Shown here: piece after piece, positions 34,513 to 43,561 of the stretch | Numbering within the stretch: the stretch's first letter is position 1 | How the letters are laid out: each line of letters starts with the position of its first letter | Notes under the pieces: model-generated | Seen by the model: the letters and a program-made list of their open reading frames with translations, nothing else | The model's database searches: none | Told to the model about the DNA's origin: nothing | Translations under genes and position numbers: made by a program | Assembly: GCF_000953135.1 (NCBI RefSeq) | Contig: NZ_LN614827.1 | Coordinates: forward strand, 248,001-312,000 | DNA length: 64,000 nucleotides | From: Legionella fallonii LLAP-10 | GTDB taxonomy: Bacteria; Pseudomonadota; Gammaproteobacteria; Legionellales; Legionellaceae | Direction of reading: 5' to 3'

Positions 34513-37353
34513 ATGATTAATAAGGAAGAGTTAAGTCAATTAGTGAGTTTGGATGCTGAAGAATTTATGCGGAGGATTAACGAGGAGCCATCGAGATTCT
34601 CTTTAGAGTTTGCGAAGCACCTGGATGCCCAAGATCCGCTTAAAGACGAGTTAAAAGACTGTTTCGAATTGGGTGAAGTCACCGCATTTGCTGGGCACTC
34701 ATTAGGCCCTGCATTTCGACCTGCTAAGGAAGAAATTGCAAAAACGTATAATCTGCAACGTGATAAATTACATGCAGGCCATTTCCCCGAGACTAAAACT
34801 GATGGGGGTAATTGGTTTGATTGTGATATAGATGAAGAAGCGCTGCTAGCCATGCAGAAAATGTTAGGTTTTGCTGATTTATCGGAGTTTGTTTTTACCC
34901 AAAAGGGTCTATCCGATAACTTAGCTAACCTACTTGATACCTTTTACAAACCCCTGTTAAAAGATTGGCAGCGGGGACAAACCAAAATTTGCCATTTAGC
35001 TACAGAGTTTTTTTCAGACCAAGCAATAGTACATTCAATTATTGCTCGAGGTATTGATAATGCTGCTGGCTTTGAAGTGTTTGATGACAAAACAAAACCG
35101 GAACCCGGTGCGTTAATTCTCAAACTTCAGCCTGATAAGAATGGCTTATTTTCAGAAGATAAGATTATTGCCGAGGTGAAAGAACACGCCCATGAAATTC
35201 AAATACTACATTTATCTGATGTCATTTTTGGGACTGGGCAGCGCTTGGATATTCCCTACATATTATCTCAATTACAAGATGAAATTGTAAGCTACGATAT
35301 TAAAGTGGGACTTGATTTTGCCCACACTGTAGGCAATAGGACGATTAATCTGGCCGCATTGCCTCTAGTCACTTATGCGGTGGGTTGTGGTTATAAACAT
35401 TGTGGTGGTACTGCCGGTAGTGGTTTTGGCTTTTATGTCAATAAGAAAGCAGATTTACAACGTTATAAACCCATTCAAGGTTGGAAGGCTGCCCTTTCAA
35501 ATCAGGTCTTTGCTCATATTAATGGCTTTAACCCTCAAATTATGTACCAATCAGGGGCTTGGGCATTTAGAACAAGCAATGTATCTCCAGTAGCCATTGC
35601 ACCAATACAATCCTTTATAAAAAAAATGAGTGCCATTGGTTGGGATAGACTGATGGTGAAGTCAGAGTGTTTGACCCGCTACTTGCAAGCCAGTTTAAAC
35701 GAACACTTAGGCGATAAAATTCAATTTATTACTCCCGGCAATCCTAAACAACGTGGAGCAATGTTGGTCTTTCGCGTGAACGGAGTCACTGATGTACAGC
35801 AAATTGAAGAGTTATTAAAACAGAAAAACGAGCTTGGTCAATTTGAGATTGATGTCAGAAAACCTAATAATATCCGCGTTACTGCTCATTATGGTTATAC
35901 CCAATTTACTGACATCCAGCGCTTTGTCTGTCGATTAAATCAAGTGATTCAATTTGCTTTGACTGAGCAGAAAAATAAAGAGGCGATCACGCAGGAAATT
36001 AATAAGTTGACTGTGGTGAATTATGATAGCGTTTCCGAGTTATTGCCAAAGCTACTACAAGAAGGCAAATTAACTTTAGACCATTCTATTTACACTCCCT
36101 TAGATCCTACTTCAGATAAGTCCACCAGCATTGGCCGTTATCTCGTTTATGATCATCCTGATAAAGATAATCCTTTTTCCATATGGGTATTTGCCTTTGC
36201 TCCACGACAAAAGACTTCCATTCATGATCACCAATATAAGGGAACAGTCATCGTTCTTGAGGGACCCATATCGGAAAAATATTATCAGCCTACAGGAGAG
36301 AATACGGCTCAATTAATCCGAAGTGCCGATAGACATCGTTTGGATTATAATCGCGATAATTTAGACAGTAATTTTGTGCATCAACTCAAACGCAGAAAAG
36401 GGGTAGGTGATGGCACCAGTGTGACTTTGCATATTTATAATATGGATGCTTATAGAGTAACTCCTGAAGGAACAAAGAGTGCTAATAGGAATTTGCTTCG
36501 CATTTACTCTAACGATAAAATCGCTAAGAAGAGTAGTCTTCCTGATTATCGTCAGGAGTATCCAACAACGTTAAGGGATGGGCCACTAATGAAACCTATA
36601 TTAGCAAGTTGTAGCGGAATGTATTCCGTGTCTCACCCAGATGAAGAGGAACAATACTTTGTAACCTTTCAATTAACCTTTGCGGAGAGCGCTCCCCACG
36701 GCCGTCTTACCATTAAAACAGACAAAGACCATAGAACTGCAATTGAATCACAACTCGAGTTGTATGGCCAAAGTGGCGGCCATCAATTCGAACCATGGCA
36801 AGAAGCATCATGGCAAAACGCATTGCTGAAGGCCTGGATTCGTTACACCAGTGTTACAGGATATTGTGCCGCGATAACTAACGATTTAGTGTATGAATTA
36901 CAAGAGCGCGAAGACAATAGCTTTGGCTATGAGTTGACTCTTGAAAGCCAAAAAATAGCAAAATCCATGTATCCTTCTGGAACTATGATAAACGAAGATG
37001 GTAGTGAAGCCCATGTTGTAATGGTTCCTGAAAGTCAACCAGAATGGTTTGTTCAACCTACTGAGGCGCTGCAAAATTGTAATGGCAGGGGTATCGGGTG
37101 CTTGGATATTCTGTTTGCTTATATTGATTTTCGTATTGCTTCCGGATTTATGATTGCTTTAGGTCTTGTTGCGCTGACTGTTGCTTTTACCTCATTAAAT
37201 GCAGCCACATTGGGTGTGGCTGGAGTTGTTGTAGGAGGTCTTGGCCTGGCTTCCATTGCCTCTGGTATTGGCTTCTTTAGGGCGGGTTATGAGTGTTCTG
37301 ACAAAGAGCCGGAGCCTGAACTGAGTCTTAACAGCATATGTCCTTCTGCATAA
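34513..37353 (+). CDS. Kynureninase-like / cysteine-dioxygenase-like fusion with hydrophobic tail
   Basis: 946 residues in three parts. Residues 55-485 are a kynureninase-like PLP enzyme: LDFAHTVGN holds the cofactor Asp268/His271, GYKHCGG holds the Schiff-base Lys295, and VRKPNNIRVTAHYGYTQF closes the fold. Residues 500-690 are a cysteine-dioxygenase-like cupin with the iron ligands His571 and His573 in SIHDHQ and His640 in VTLHIYN. Residues 690-860 are unassigned, and about 865-925 contain two hydrophobic helices. Kynureninase cleaves kynurenine or 3-hydroxykynurenine to anthranilates; CDO oxidises cysteine thiol. I know of no standard pathway that joins the two. The start is the ATG at 34513. 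Confidence 0.8.
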   Translation: MINKEELSQLVSLDAEEFMRRINEEPSRFSLEFAKHLDAQDPLKDELKDCFELGEVTAFAGHSLGPAFRPAKEEIAKTYNLQRDKLHAGHFPETKTDGGNWFDCDIDEEALLAMQKMLGFADLSEFVFTQKGLSDNLANLLDTFYKPLLKDWQRGQTKICHLATEFFSDQAIVHSIIARGIDNAAGFEVFDDKTKPEPGALILKLQPDKNGLFSEDKIIAEVKEHAHEIQILHLSDVIFGTGQRLDIPYILSQLQDEIVSYDIKVGLDFAHTVGNRTINLAALPLVTYAVGCGYKHCGGTAGSGFGFYVNKKADLQRYKPIQGWKAALSNQVFAHINGFNPQIMYQSGAWAFRTSNVSPVAIAPIQSFIKKMSAIGWDRLMVKSECLTRYLQASLNEHLGDKIQFITPGNPKQRGAMLVFRVNGVTDVQQIEELLKQKNELGQFEIDVRKPNNIRVTAHYGYTQFTDIQRFVCRLNQVIQFALTEQKNKEAITQEINKLTVVNYDSVSELLPKLLQEGKLTLDHSIYTPLDPTSDKSTSIGRYLVYDHPDKDNPFSIWVFAFAPRQKTSIHDHQYKGTVIVLEGPISEKYYQPTGENTAQLIRSADRHRLDYNRDNLDSNFVHQLKRRKGVGDGTSVTLHIYNMDAYRVTPEGTKSANRNLLRIYSNDKIAKKSSLPDYRQEYPTTLRDGPLMKPILASCSGMYSVSHPDEEEQYFVTFQLTFAESAPHGRLTIKTDKDHRTAIESQLELYGQSGGHQFEPWQEASWQNALLKAWIRYTSVTGYCAAITNDLVYELQEREDNSFGYELTLESQKIAKSMYPSGTMINEDGSEAHVVMVPESQPEWFVQPTEALQNCNGRGIGCLDILFAYIDFRIASGFMIALGLVALTVAFTSLNAATLGVAGVVVGGLGLASIASGIGFFRAGYECSDKEPEPELSLNSICPSA

Positions 37354-37461
37354 CCTCGATAGATAGACCTGTCCCCGCATTTTTCAGCAGGGACTTGATG
37401 TCGTTTCGATGAATTTTATAGCTAGAATATAATTGCTTCTTAATTTTTATAGGGCTATCGT

Positions 37462-38076
37462 ATGGACTCTGAGCGCCATATCAAACCTGAGTTGATTATT
37501 TTTGATAACGATGGAGTGTTAGTTGATAGCGAGGTGATATGGCATGAGCAATGTGCTTCTTATTTTGCCAACAAAGGTATTTCTGTCAGCATAGACGATT
37601 CGATTCAATTTTTTTATCTTAGACAAGAAAATATTCTGGCAAAAATAATAACTAGTGACGATGTGAATAGGATTCGAGCACTCACCGAAAACGCGTATTT
37701 AGTTCAATTAAAGGCTGTGTTGGGAATTGAACAAGTATTGCAAATGTTGGTGAATAATGATTATAAAATTTGTGTCGCCTCCAATGCTGATAAACCCTAT
37801 ATTACGCACACGCTCTCTCTAACCCATTTGAACTCGTATTTTGATGAAGACAATCTTTTTTCCGTCGACATCGTAGAGAAAAGAAAACCTGCGCCTGACT
37901 TATTTCTACATATTGCAAATCTTGATCAGATCAGCGGTTTTGGCAAGTTATTGAGTCTACTCCACAGCAAGGTCAGCGATGGTGCCGAGCTTAAAATCAA
38001 CGGAAGAGTCGAAAGCGAGATTTCTTCTATACCTAAACTGGCTTTTAACGTGTCGACAATAACTCGAATATCATAA
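37462..38076 (+). pseudogene. HAD-family phosphatase, 3'-truncated
   Basis: The first 155 residues are a beta-phosphoglucomutase-type HAD hydrolase: FDNDGVLVDSE (motif I), VASNAD (motif II) and EKRKPAPDLF (motif III Lys). At about 37925 the frame runs into the 3' end of the convergent oleate hydratase gene and reads its antisense strand for 50 codons. The motif IV region (GDSxxG...AG) that should follow is missing. The likely cause is a deletion or recombination joint; the shortened protein is probably inactive. Confidence 0.75.
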
Positions 38077-39650
38077 GTCGGTTCATAAACTGGGATCATG
38101 GGTTTTTGTAATCCAGTTAGTCCCCATACCGCCATCAGTGCTGTACGAACGGAAGTCTCTACTGTAAAGACAACATCAAGTGGTAATTCAACAAATTGTC
38201 CTAGGAACGCCAGATTAACGCAGCCATCAGGGATAACTTTGGGGCGGTCGCTAATTTTGCGAGGCATAAACTGCGAGGTGACATAGGGCATCATGGCCGT
38301 GGATACCTTGGAGTGTGCCAGTATTTGTTGCATTTGAGCCTCGTTGCAGCCGCAATGGTAAAGAAGTTCTGTAAACAGTTCTGTGCCGGTGCATTCTTTC
38401 ATTGGCTTTTTAATAAAATCGCCAGGGACATCGCTGCATTGGCCGTAAGCAAAAAAAACATTCACATCCTGTGGTTGGTTGGGAAAATATTTGTTATACA
38501 AAACAAAGGCTAATTTCCAACTGGAATCAACAATTGTCATTGCTCCTCCCGTCCCGGCGGCATTCCCTGTTTTGGCCTCTATAAAATCAAAGAATGTGCG
38601 ATCGCCTTTTATTGTCGGGAAAAAGCTAACAAAATTAGTTTTTTCAATCTCAGATAAAAAAGCAGATGGATTGCCAAATTTTTTATTCTTGGCAGCTAGT
38701 TTCTCCCAGAGAGTGAAGCAACCTCTATCCTTCGTATCTTTATTCAGTTGGGCTCTTGAGTTCGTGTCCCCCATTGCGGCATTTTGTGTTAGTGAGCCAC
38801 TAGTAAAAAAAACGAGGTCGCTTCTATTTAAATCAATCTTGCTTGCTCCATTTAAGTCCGTTAATGACAGTCCGGTTACAACGGTCTCGCCTGAGTTCTC
38901 AATGATTTCAATATCAGTCACTGTGGTATTGGGTTTAAAGTTGACACCAAGAGAGTTCAACCACACCTGCATCGGTTTAATAATTGAGTCATATTCGTTA
39001 TATTCAGTATGTAAGATATTAGACAAGTGGGTAACACAGCTGGTGTACATCATGAACCGAGCGAGGTATCTTCTGACTTCAATCAGAGAATGGTATGGCC
39101 TGAAGGCTAACATGGTGCTCCAGCAATACCAGAAGACTGATTGGGTAAAGTCGGGGCTAAACCAGTCTGCCGCGGAGAGACCTTCCAGTTCCTCCTCTGG
39201 GGTCAGTAGGAGTTCTACCATTCGTTTGCTGTCGTGTACGGACATTAGTGGCCCGGAGTAATCGTAGAGTTGTCCTTGTTTATGCATCAGACGAAACTTG
39301 GAATAAATGGGTTCACGCAGATTGGCATAATGTGTTTCGTCAAGAACAGTCATGCCTGGCGTCTGAATGGAAGGAACCTTGCTACAAATATACCAGAGGC
39401 ACTCCATCCTTGCTTCAAGCTCGCGTTCCCCTCTGCAGGTGTAACCCTTGATAGAATCTCCTGCGCCATCCATCGAGCCCCCCATGAGAGGGAGAGAGTC
39501 ATAAATGGTGATATTAGCGGGGGGCATATGAGCATCAGTCACTAAGGAGATTGCCGCAGAAAGACCTGCTAAACCGCCACCAATAATATAGGCGTGCATT
39601 TTATCTATGTCTTTGGGGGGCAGAGCATTAATACGATCATAGTTTCTCAT
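37926..39650 (-). CDS. ohyA: Oleate hydratase (FAD-dependent, MCRA family)
   Basis: 574 residues, normal for the family. Hydrates oleic acid at the 9,10 double bond to 10-hydroxystearate and detoxifies unsaturated fatty acids. Seen: dinucleotide-binding IIGGGLAGLSAA, then GGSMDGAGDSIKGYTCRGERE, the hallmark of this family, FWYCWSTMLAFRPYHS and the C-terminal FVELPLDVVFTVETSVR. AGGAAGGA lies five bases before the ATG. Convergent with and overlapping the broken HAD gene by 151 bp. Confidence 0.95.
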   Translation of the reverse strand: MRNYDRINALPPKDIDKMHAYIIGGGLAGLSAAISLVTDAHMPPANITIYDSLPLMGGSMDGAGDSIKGYTCRGERELEARMECLWYICSKVPSIQTPGMTVLDETHYANLREPIYSKFRLMHKQGQLYDYSGPLMSVHDSKRMVELLLTPEEELEGLSAADWFSPDFTQSVFWYCWSTMLAFRPYHSLIEVRRYLARFMMYTSCVTHLSNILHTEYNEYDSIIKPMQVWLNSLGVNFKPNTTVTDIEIIENSGETVVTGLSLTDLNGASKIDLNRSDLVFFTSGSLTQNAAMGDTNSRAQLNKDTKDRGCFTLWEKLAAKNKKFGNPSAFLSEIEKTNFVSFFPTIKGDRTFFDFIEAKTGNAAGTGGAMTIVDSSWKLAFVLYNKYFPNQPQDVNVFFAYGQCSDVPGDFIKKPMKECTGTELFTELLYHCGCNEAQMQQILAHSKVSTAMMPYVTSQFMPRKISDRPKVIPDGCVNLAFLGQFVELPLDVVFTVETSVRTALMAVWGLTGLQKPMIPVYEPTYDIRVIVDTLKASLGIEEISLSTLPLILSSAPSLTLLWSRLNNLPKPLI

Positions 39651-39855
39651 AGCGTTCCTTCCTGGATTTAAGACAAAGTTTCCTCAAGTCAAATGATTTT
39701 TGCGCTAGATTGCATCTTATTTTGAATTTTAGCGCAAAATTTGCGACTTGTTTGCGCCCAGGCTAAAAACATAGTCAGCAATTTTCTCACTAAGAGGAGC
39801 CGACCTATTCCTTCACTGAGAATAGTCACAGTTCTTTAGATTACAGTTAGCAATT

Positions 39856-42006
39856 TTAAGATGAGTATAGACCATCAATCACTTGCACATATCTTTTACC
39901 GTCTTTTCCTGTTATCACACCATGGATTTCCGTTGAAAAACCAGGTAAAGCTTGGCCAATGTCATCTAGCATGAGTAGAAAATCCAGAATAGGATGGCAA
40001 GCGTCAGTAATTTGTTCGCCCGGCATAATTAAGGGAATGCCTGGTGGGTAGGGTAATACCATGGCAGCGCAGACCTCACCCTTTAATTGCTCTAAAGGAA
40101 CCAGTTTAATCTCTTTACGTATGAGTTTTTGATACGCGCGATGTGGAGTCATAATCACTTGAGGTAGAGAATCAAAGGCGTGATACATCATGCTGGGTAG
40201 ATTATGCTTTTTAATTAAGTCATGCATCTTTTGGGTTAATGTTTGAATGGACATACGCTCATAAAACTCAGGATGTTCTTGATAAAGCTTGGGTAGTAAT
40301 GTTTTGACAGAAGCATTTTCATCATAAAGTTGCTTAAATTTATTTAAGGCCGCTAATAAAGCCATAGATTTAGCGCGAGTAATTCCCAAGCTAAATAAAA
40401 ACAGCATGGAATAAGGGCCTGTTTTTTCAACAACAATACCATGGGACTCTAAGTATTGTTCCACTATGCTTGCAGGAATACCCCAATCATCTAAGGTATC
40501 GTTTTTAATTCCTGGTAAAAGAATTGTGACTTTAATGGGGTCTAAAAATAAATAATCGTTACTCACATGGTGAAAACCATGCCAAGTTTCATCGAATTTT
40601 AAGGGAAAACATTCAGCGTGCTTTATCTGAGCCGGCTGCCAAACATCGAAAAACCAATCAGAGCTTTGCTTTTTTAGCCGGATTATTTCTTTACGAAAAT
40701 CCAAAGCCAATTCAATGGCATCATTAATTAAGTAATATCCCGTATTCCCTGCCATCATGGCAGCAGAAACTTCGCAACTTGCTATAATGGGATAAAAAGG
40801 CGAGGTGCTGGTATGCATCATATAATTGGCATTGAGGATGTCTTCATCAAAATGACCTTTGATATGGATCATTGCTGATTGGCTAAAAGCCGCTAGTAAT
40901 TTATGCGTTGATTGAGTTTCAAAAATCACTTGTTCTTTGTCTGGTGTTAAGGATAAACCAAATTTTTTGGCGTAAATAGGATGAAATTTAGTATAAGGTA
41001 TCCATGCGCTATCAAAATGCAAATGAGGTATTTTGAGCTGGTTTTGGATCTTTTCGACTTGATACAAGATGCCATCATAAGTTGAATTGGTAATCACTGC
41101 GTAAACAGGCCAGGTTTTGGCATCGGGATGTTCCGCAATTTTATCTCGTATCGCTTCCTCGGTATATTCGGACTCAGGGATACCTCCAAGGATGCCATAG
41201 GTATTGCGCATTGGTTTTAAATAAATGGGAATTACATCAACCATCATTAAAAACTGAGCAATTGATTTATGGCAATTACGATCAACAATAACCGTATCTC
41301 CAGATGTGGCTGAATACATGCCTACTATTTTGTTTGATGTTGAGGTGCCATTAGTCACAATTAAAGAGCGGTCACTACCGAAGACATGAGCAATAAATTC
41401 TTCCGCCTCTCCTTGTGGTCCAGAATGGTTTAGGAGGCTACCCAGTTCCTCAATCGAAATCGACAAGTCAGCAGAAAAAATATTTTTGCCAAAAAAATCA
41501 TAAAATGTGGCACCTATTGGTGTCCTTTGAAAGGCGGTTCCTCCTAAATGTCCTGGAGTACAAAATGAATAATTCAATTCATCAAGGTAGCTCATCAAGG
41601 CTTTAGTGAATGGTGGCAAAATGGCTTGTCTATACTTTTCTATAGCCAGTAAGATGCGTTTAAAGCTTTCTTTAAGCAAACTGGCATCATACTGTAAAAA
41701 ATCCAAGGTAAGATCGAAGTCCCTAAGCTCAATATCTACTGAGGTATGTTTATTCGCTATAGCAAAAATAGGTAGTAATTTGTTATGGTCTGCAAAATGA
41801 TGTAGTTCACTAAAGCCAAAATCATCCCAATCATACAAGATAGCTACAATACGTGGATTTAAGCTACTTACCTCATAGGCATCCCTTAGTGAGGTACAAA
41901 CAGTCAGCTCGTAGTCTTTCTGTATTAAGCAGTCTTCAAGTAAGCTAACAAAATGCTTTTTGTAGTCTTGAATTTTTTTTGCATAAACAATCAGTATGTC
42001 ATTCAT
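39856..42006 (-). CDS. Inducible lysine-type amino acid decarboxylase (CadA/LdcC-like)
   Basis: 716 residues. A response-regulator-like N-terminal wing domain (DILIVYAKK, residues 1-130) precedes a fold-type I PLP core. The PLP lysine is in STHKLLAAFSQ; DSAWIPYTKFHP and YMMHTSTSPFY follow the CadA pattern almost residue for residue, as does WHGFHHVSNDYLFLDPIKVT. Converts lysine to cadaverine and consumes protons, aiding acid tolerance; ornithine or arginine specificity cannot be excluded. I start at MNDILIVYA (42006); an in-frame ATG lies four codons earlier. No antiporter gene (cadB) is adjacent. Confidence 0.9.
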   Translation of the reverse strand: MNDILIVYAKKIQDYKKHFVSLLEDCLIQKDYELTVCTSLRDAYEVSSLNPRIVAILYDWDDFGFSELHHFADHNKLLPIFAIANKHTSVDIELRDFDLTLDFLQYDASLLKESFKRILLAIEKYRQAILPPFTKALMSYLDELNYSFCTPGHLGGTAFQRTPIGATFYDFFGKNIFSADLSISIEELGSLLNHSGPQGEAEEFIAHVFGSDRSLIVTNGTSTSNKIVGMYSATSGDTVIVDRNCHKSIAQFLMMVDVIPIYLKPMRNTYGILGGIPESEYTEEAIRDKIAEHPDAKTWPVYAVITNSTYDGILYQVEKIQNQLKIPHLHFDSAWIPYTKFHPIYAKKFGLSLTPDKEQVIFETQSTHKLLAAFSQSAMIHIKGHFDEDILNANYMMHTSTSPFYPIIASCEVSAAMMAGNTGYYLINDAIELALDFRKEIIRLKKQSSDWFFDVWQPAQIKHAECFPLKFDETWHGFHHVSNDYLFLDPIKVTILLPGIKNDTLDDWGIPASIVEQYLESHGIVVEKTGPYSMLFLFSLGITRAKSMALLAALNKFKQLYDENASVKTLLPKLYQEHPEFYERMSIQTLTQKMHDLIKKHNLPSMMYHAFDSLPQVIMTPHRAYQKLIRKEIKLVPLEQLKGEVCAAMVLPYPPGIPLIMPGEQITDACHPILDFLLMLDDIGQALPGFSTEIHGVITGKDGKRYVQVIDGLYSS

Positions 42007-42144
42007 TGTTATGACCATCCTTGGGAGATTTTAATAAAATAGGTAACAAGAAAGGCCAGATCGTACAATCCAGCCTCTTATCTCATACTATTTAAAGCCA
42101 ACTTCTTTTAATCCTGTAAGTATGACTTTTTTATTCTAATCCTG

Positions 42145-42972
42145 CTATAACTCCATTGAAAACTGTAACTCATCGTCAAGTCCTTCAAGTTCTTGCATAA
42201 GTTCTTCAAGTTCTTCAAGCTCTTTAAGATCAAGTTGTTGCTCTGCTCGCGCTGCGTCAGCCTTAGGTACTAAATTATTAAAATGCTCCTCTAATTGTTG
42301 AGTTGCTTGCTGTAATATCAGTTGTCCTCCACTTAACTCTTGCAAATTTTGCTGCATTGCGTCTCGCTGTTCAATTTGCTTTTCCGAAGCATGGTAACTC
42401 GTTTTCAGCTTCTCATTTTCCGAGTTTAGAGCTCTCCTTTCGACAGTTAAATTCCAGCGATTAATAGCTTCTTTATCGTAGTTATCACAAGCCTTCTGTG
42501 CATTTTCAATGGCTGTTTGGGGTACAAAAAACAAGAAAATGCTTTTTAAGAAACCTGGGTTTTTATCCGCGATGAAACGGCTCCAAGCTCCGGGTTTTTC
42601 TGGCATAGGAGTTTTTAATTGATCTTGGATTGAATGCATTCTTGCAGAATTAACTTGCATTTTTTCCATTATTCTAAGCCCTTGATCATCCAAGGTACGT
42701 TGCTCCAGCGGCTCTAGTTTCTTTTTTATTTTTTCTATATCGGCAGAAATTTTAGGCAATGATTGTTTTAATTCATTGATAATATCTAAAAAGTCCTGTT
42801 CAGTGAGCGTTTCAAAAATAGAATTTTTGTGCACTTTATCTAATTTATTAAAAACTTTTGGACAATAGAGGCTAATTGCTTCTTCGTCTAATGTTAGAAT
42901 GTTCTGAATTGCCTCTTTAATGTCATTCACTGCTTTGGAATTGTTTTTAGCTGACAGGTAATTAGTTTTCAT
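42145..42972 (-). CDS. Coiled-coil protein with E-rich C-terminus, putative Dot/Icm substrate
   Basis: 275 residues, mainly helical. Charged heptad-like stretches occupy about 80-110 and 165-235; one short hydrophobic segment (SIFLFFVPQ) lies near 142-152. The last 30 residues are strongly acidic (LKELEELEELMQELEGLD) and end in hydrophobics, the 'E-block' pattern of Legionella type IVB substrates. No catalytic motif recognised. Stands alone downstream of the decarboxylase promoter region, in the opposite position of an operon. The effector call is inference from the tail. Confidence 0.65.
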   Translation of the reverse strand: MKTNYLSAKNNSKAVNDIKEAIQNILTLDEEAISLYCPKVFNKLDKVHKNSIFETLTEQDFLDIINELKQSLPKISADIEKIKKKLEPLEQRTLDDQGLRIMEKMQVNSARMHSIQDQLKTPMPEKPGAWSRFIADKNPGFLKSIFLFFVPQTAIENAQKACDNYDKEAINRWNLTVERRALNSENEKLKTSYHASEKQIEQRDAMQQNLQELSGGQLILQQATQQLEEHFNNLVPKADAARAEQQLDLKELEELEELMQELEGLDDELQFSMEL

Positions 42973-43180
42973 GGCAATCTCTCTTATCCTAATTTAGGCA
43001 TAAAATTGTTCTGCACTTTCATTGTAATACACCGATTATTAAGGATTTATGACGTCAATGCCTTTTGGTCCGATAGATAAAAAACTATTTTATAGGGCAA
43101 GAACTTCATGTATTTATTAACAAAATGAAGCGAAGTATTTTATGGACTTGATATCTGCTACTAATTGCGGACGATAAGGA

Positions 43181-43387
43181 TTGAAAAAGACGAGACAAGA
43201 GAAGATTATTGTAGAGGGATTACAAAATAATTTTCTCAGTCGTCATGTTACAGCTGAAGAAATATACTTATACTTACAGCAGCCAGGCAAAAAAAGTGAC
43301 CTGGCAACTATCAACAGTTGGTGTGCAACCGAAGCAATAGATTGCTCGAGAAAACCGAAGAAAGGCTATGGAAATAACAAGGAATAA
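43181..43387 (+). pseudogene. Fur-like N-terminal fragment
   Basis: 68 codons from a TTG start, with QEKIIVEGLQNNFLSRHVTAEEIYLYLQ cut here to HVTAEEIYLYL...DLATIN, the winged-helix pattern of Fur-family repressors (HxTAeeIy..L...DlATvyR). The DNA-binding helix end and all zinc ligands are missing, so it is at best a remnant. The next small gene overlaps its end. Confidence 0.35.
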
Positions 43388-43391
43388 ATCA

Positions 43392-43556
43392 ATGTGGATT
43401 CATCGATGGTTATTGCTAGCGATGCTGTTCACCTCGTCTTGTTCATTCATTTCAAAACAGAGTAAGGTTAGCAAAAAACTCGATATTACAAAGGAAGATT
43501 GGCAGTTTTTAAAAACGCAAAATCAAAATACTAACCAATATGACGGGGCTTTATAG
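43392..43556 (+). CDS. Small predicted lipoprotein upstream of D-lactate dehydrogenase
   Basis: 54 residues from ATG 43392. The start MWIHRWLLLAMLFTSSC is a short signal ending in a Cys suitable for lipidation, though the lipobox is not ideal. The mature peptide is polar (KKLDITKEDWQFLKTQNQ). Its stop is five bases before the dld ATG, so the two are co-transcribed. Many quinone-linked dehydrogenases have no such partner; its role is unknown. Confidence 0.55.
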   Translation: MWIHRWLLLAMLFTSSCSFISKQSKVSKKLDITKEDWQFLKTQNQNTNQYDGAL

Positions 43557-43561
43557 GGACT

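Noticed and set aside
38479..39261. 260-codon plus-strand ORF
   Set aside because: It lies wholly antisense to oleate hydratase, whose protein motifs are unmistakable.
42145..42972. SMC/ATPase-like assignment for the coiled-coil protein
   Set aside because: No Walker motifs are present; only heptad-like helices and an acidic tail can be supported.
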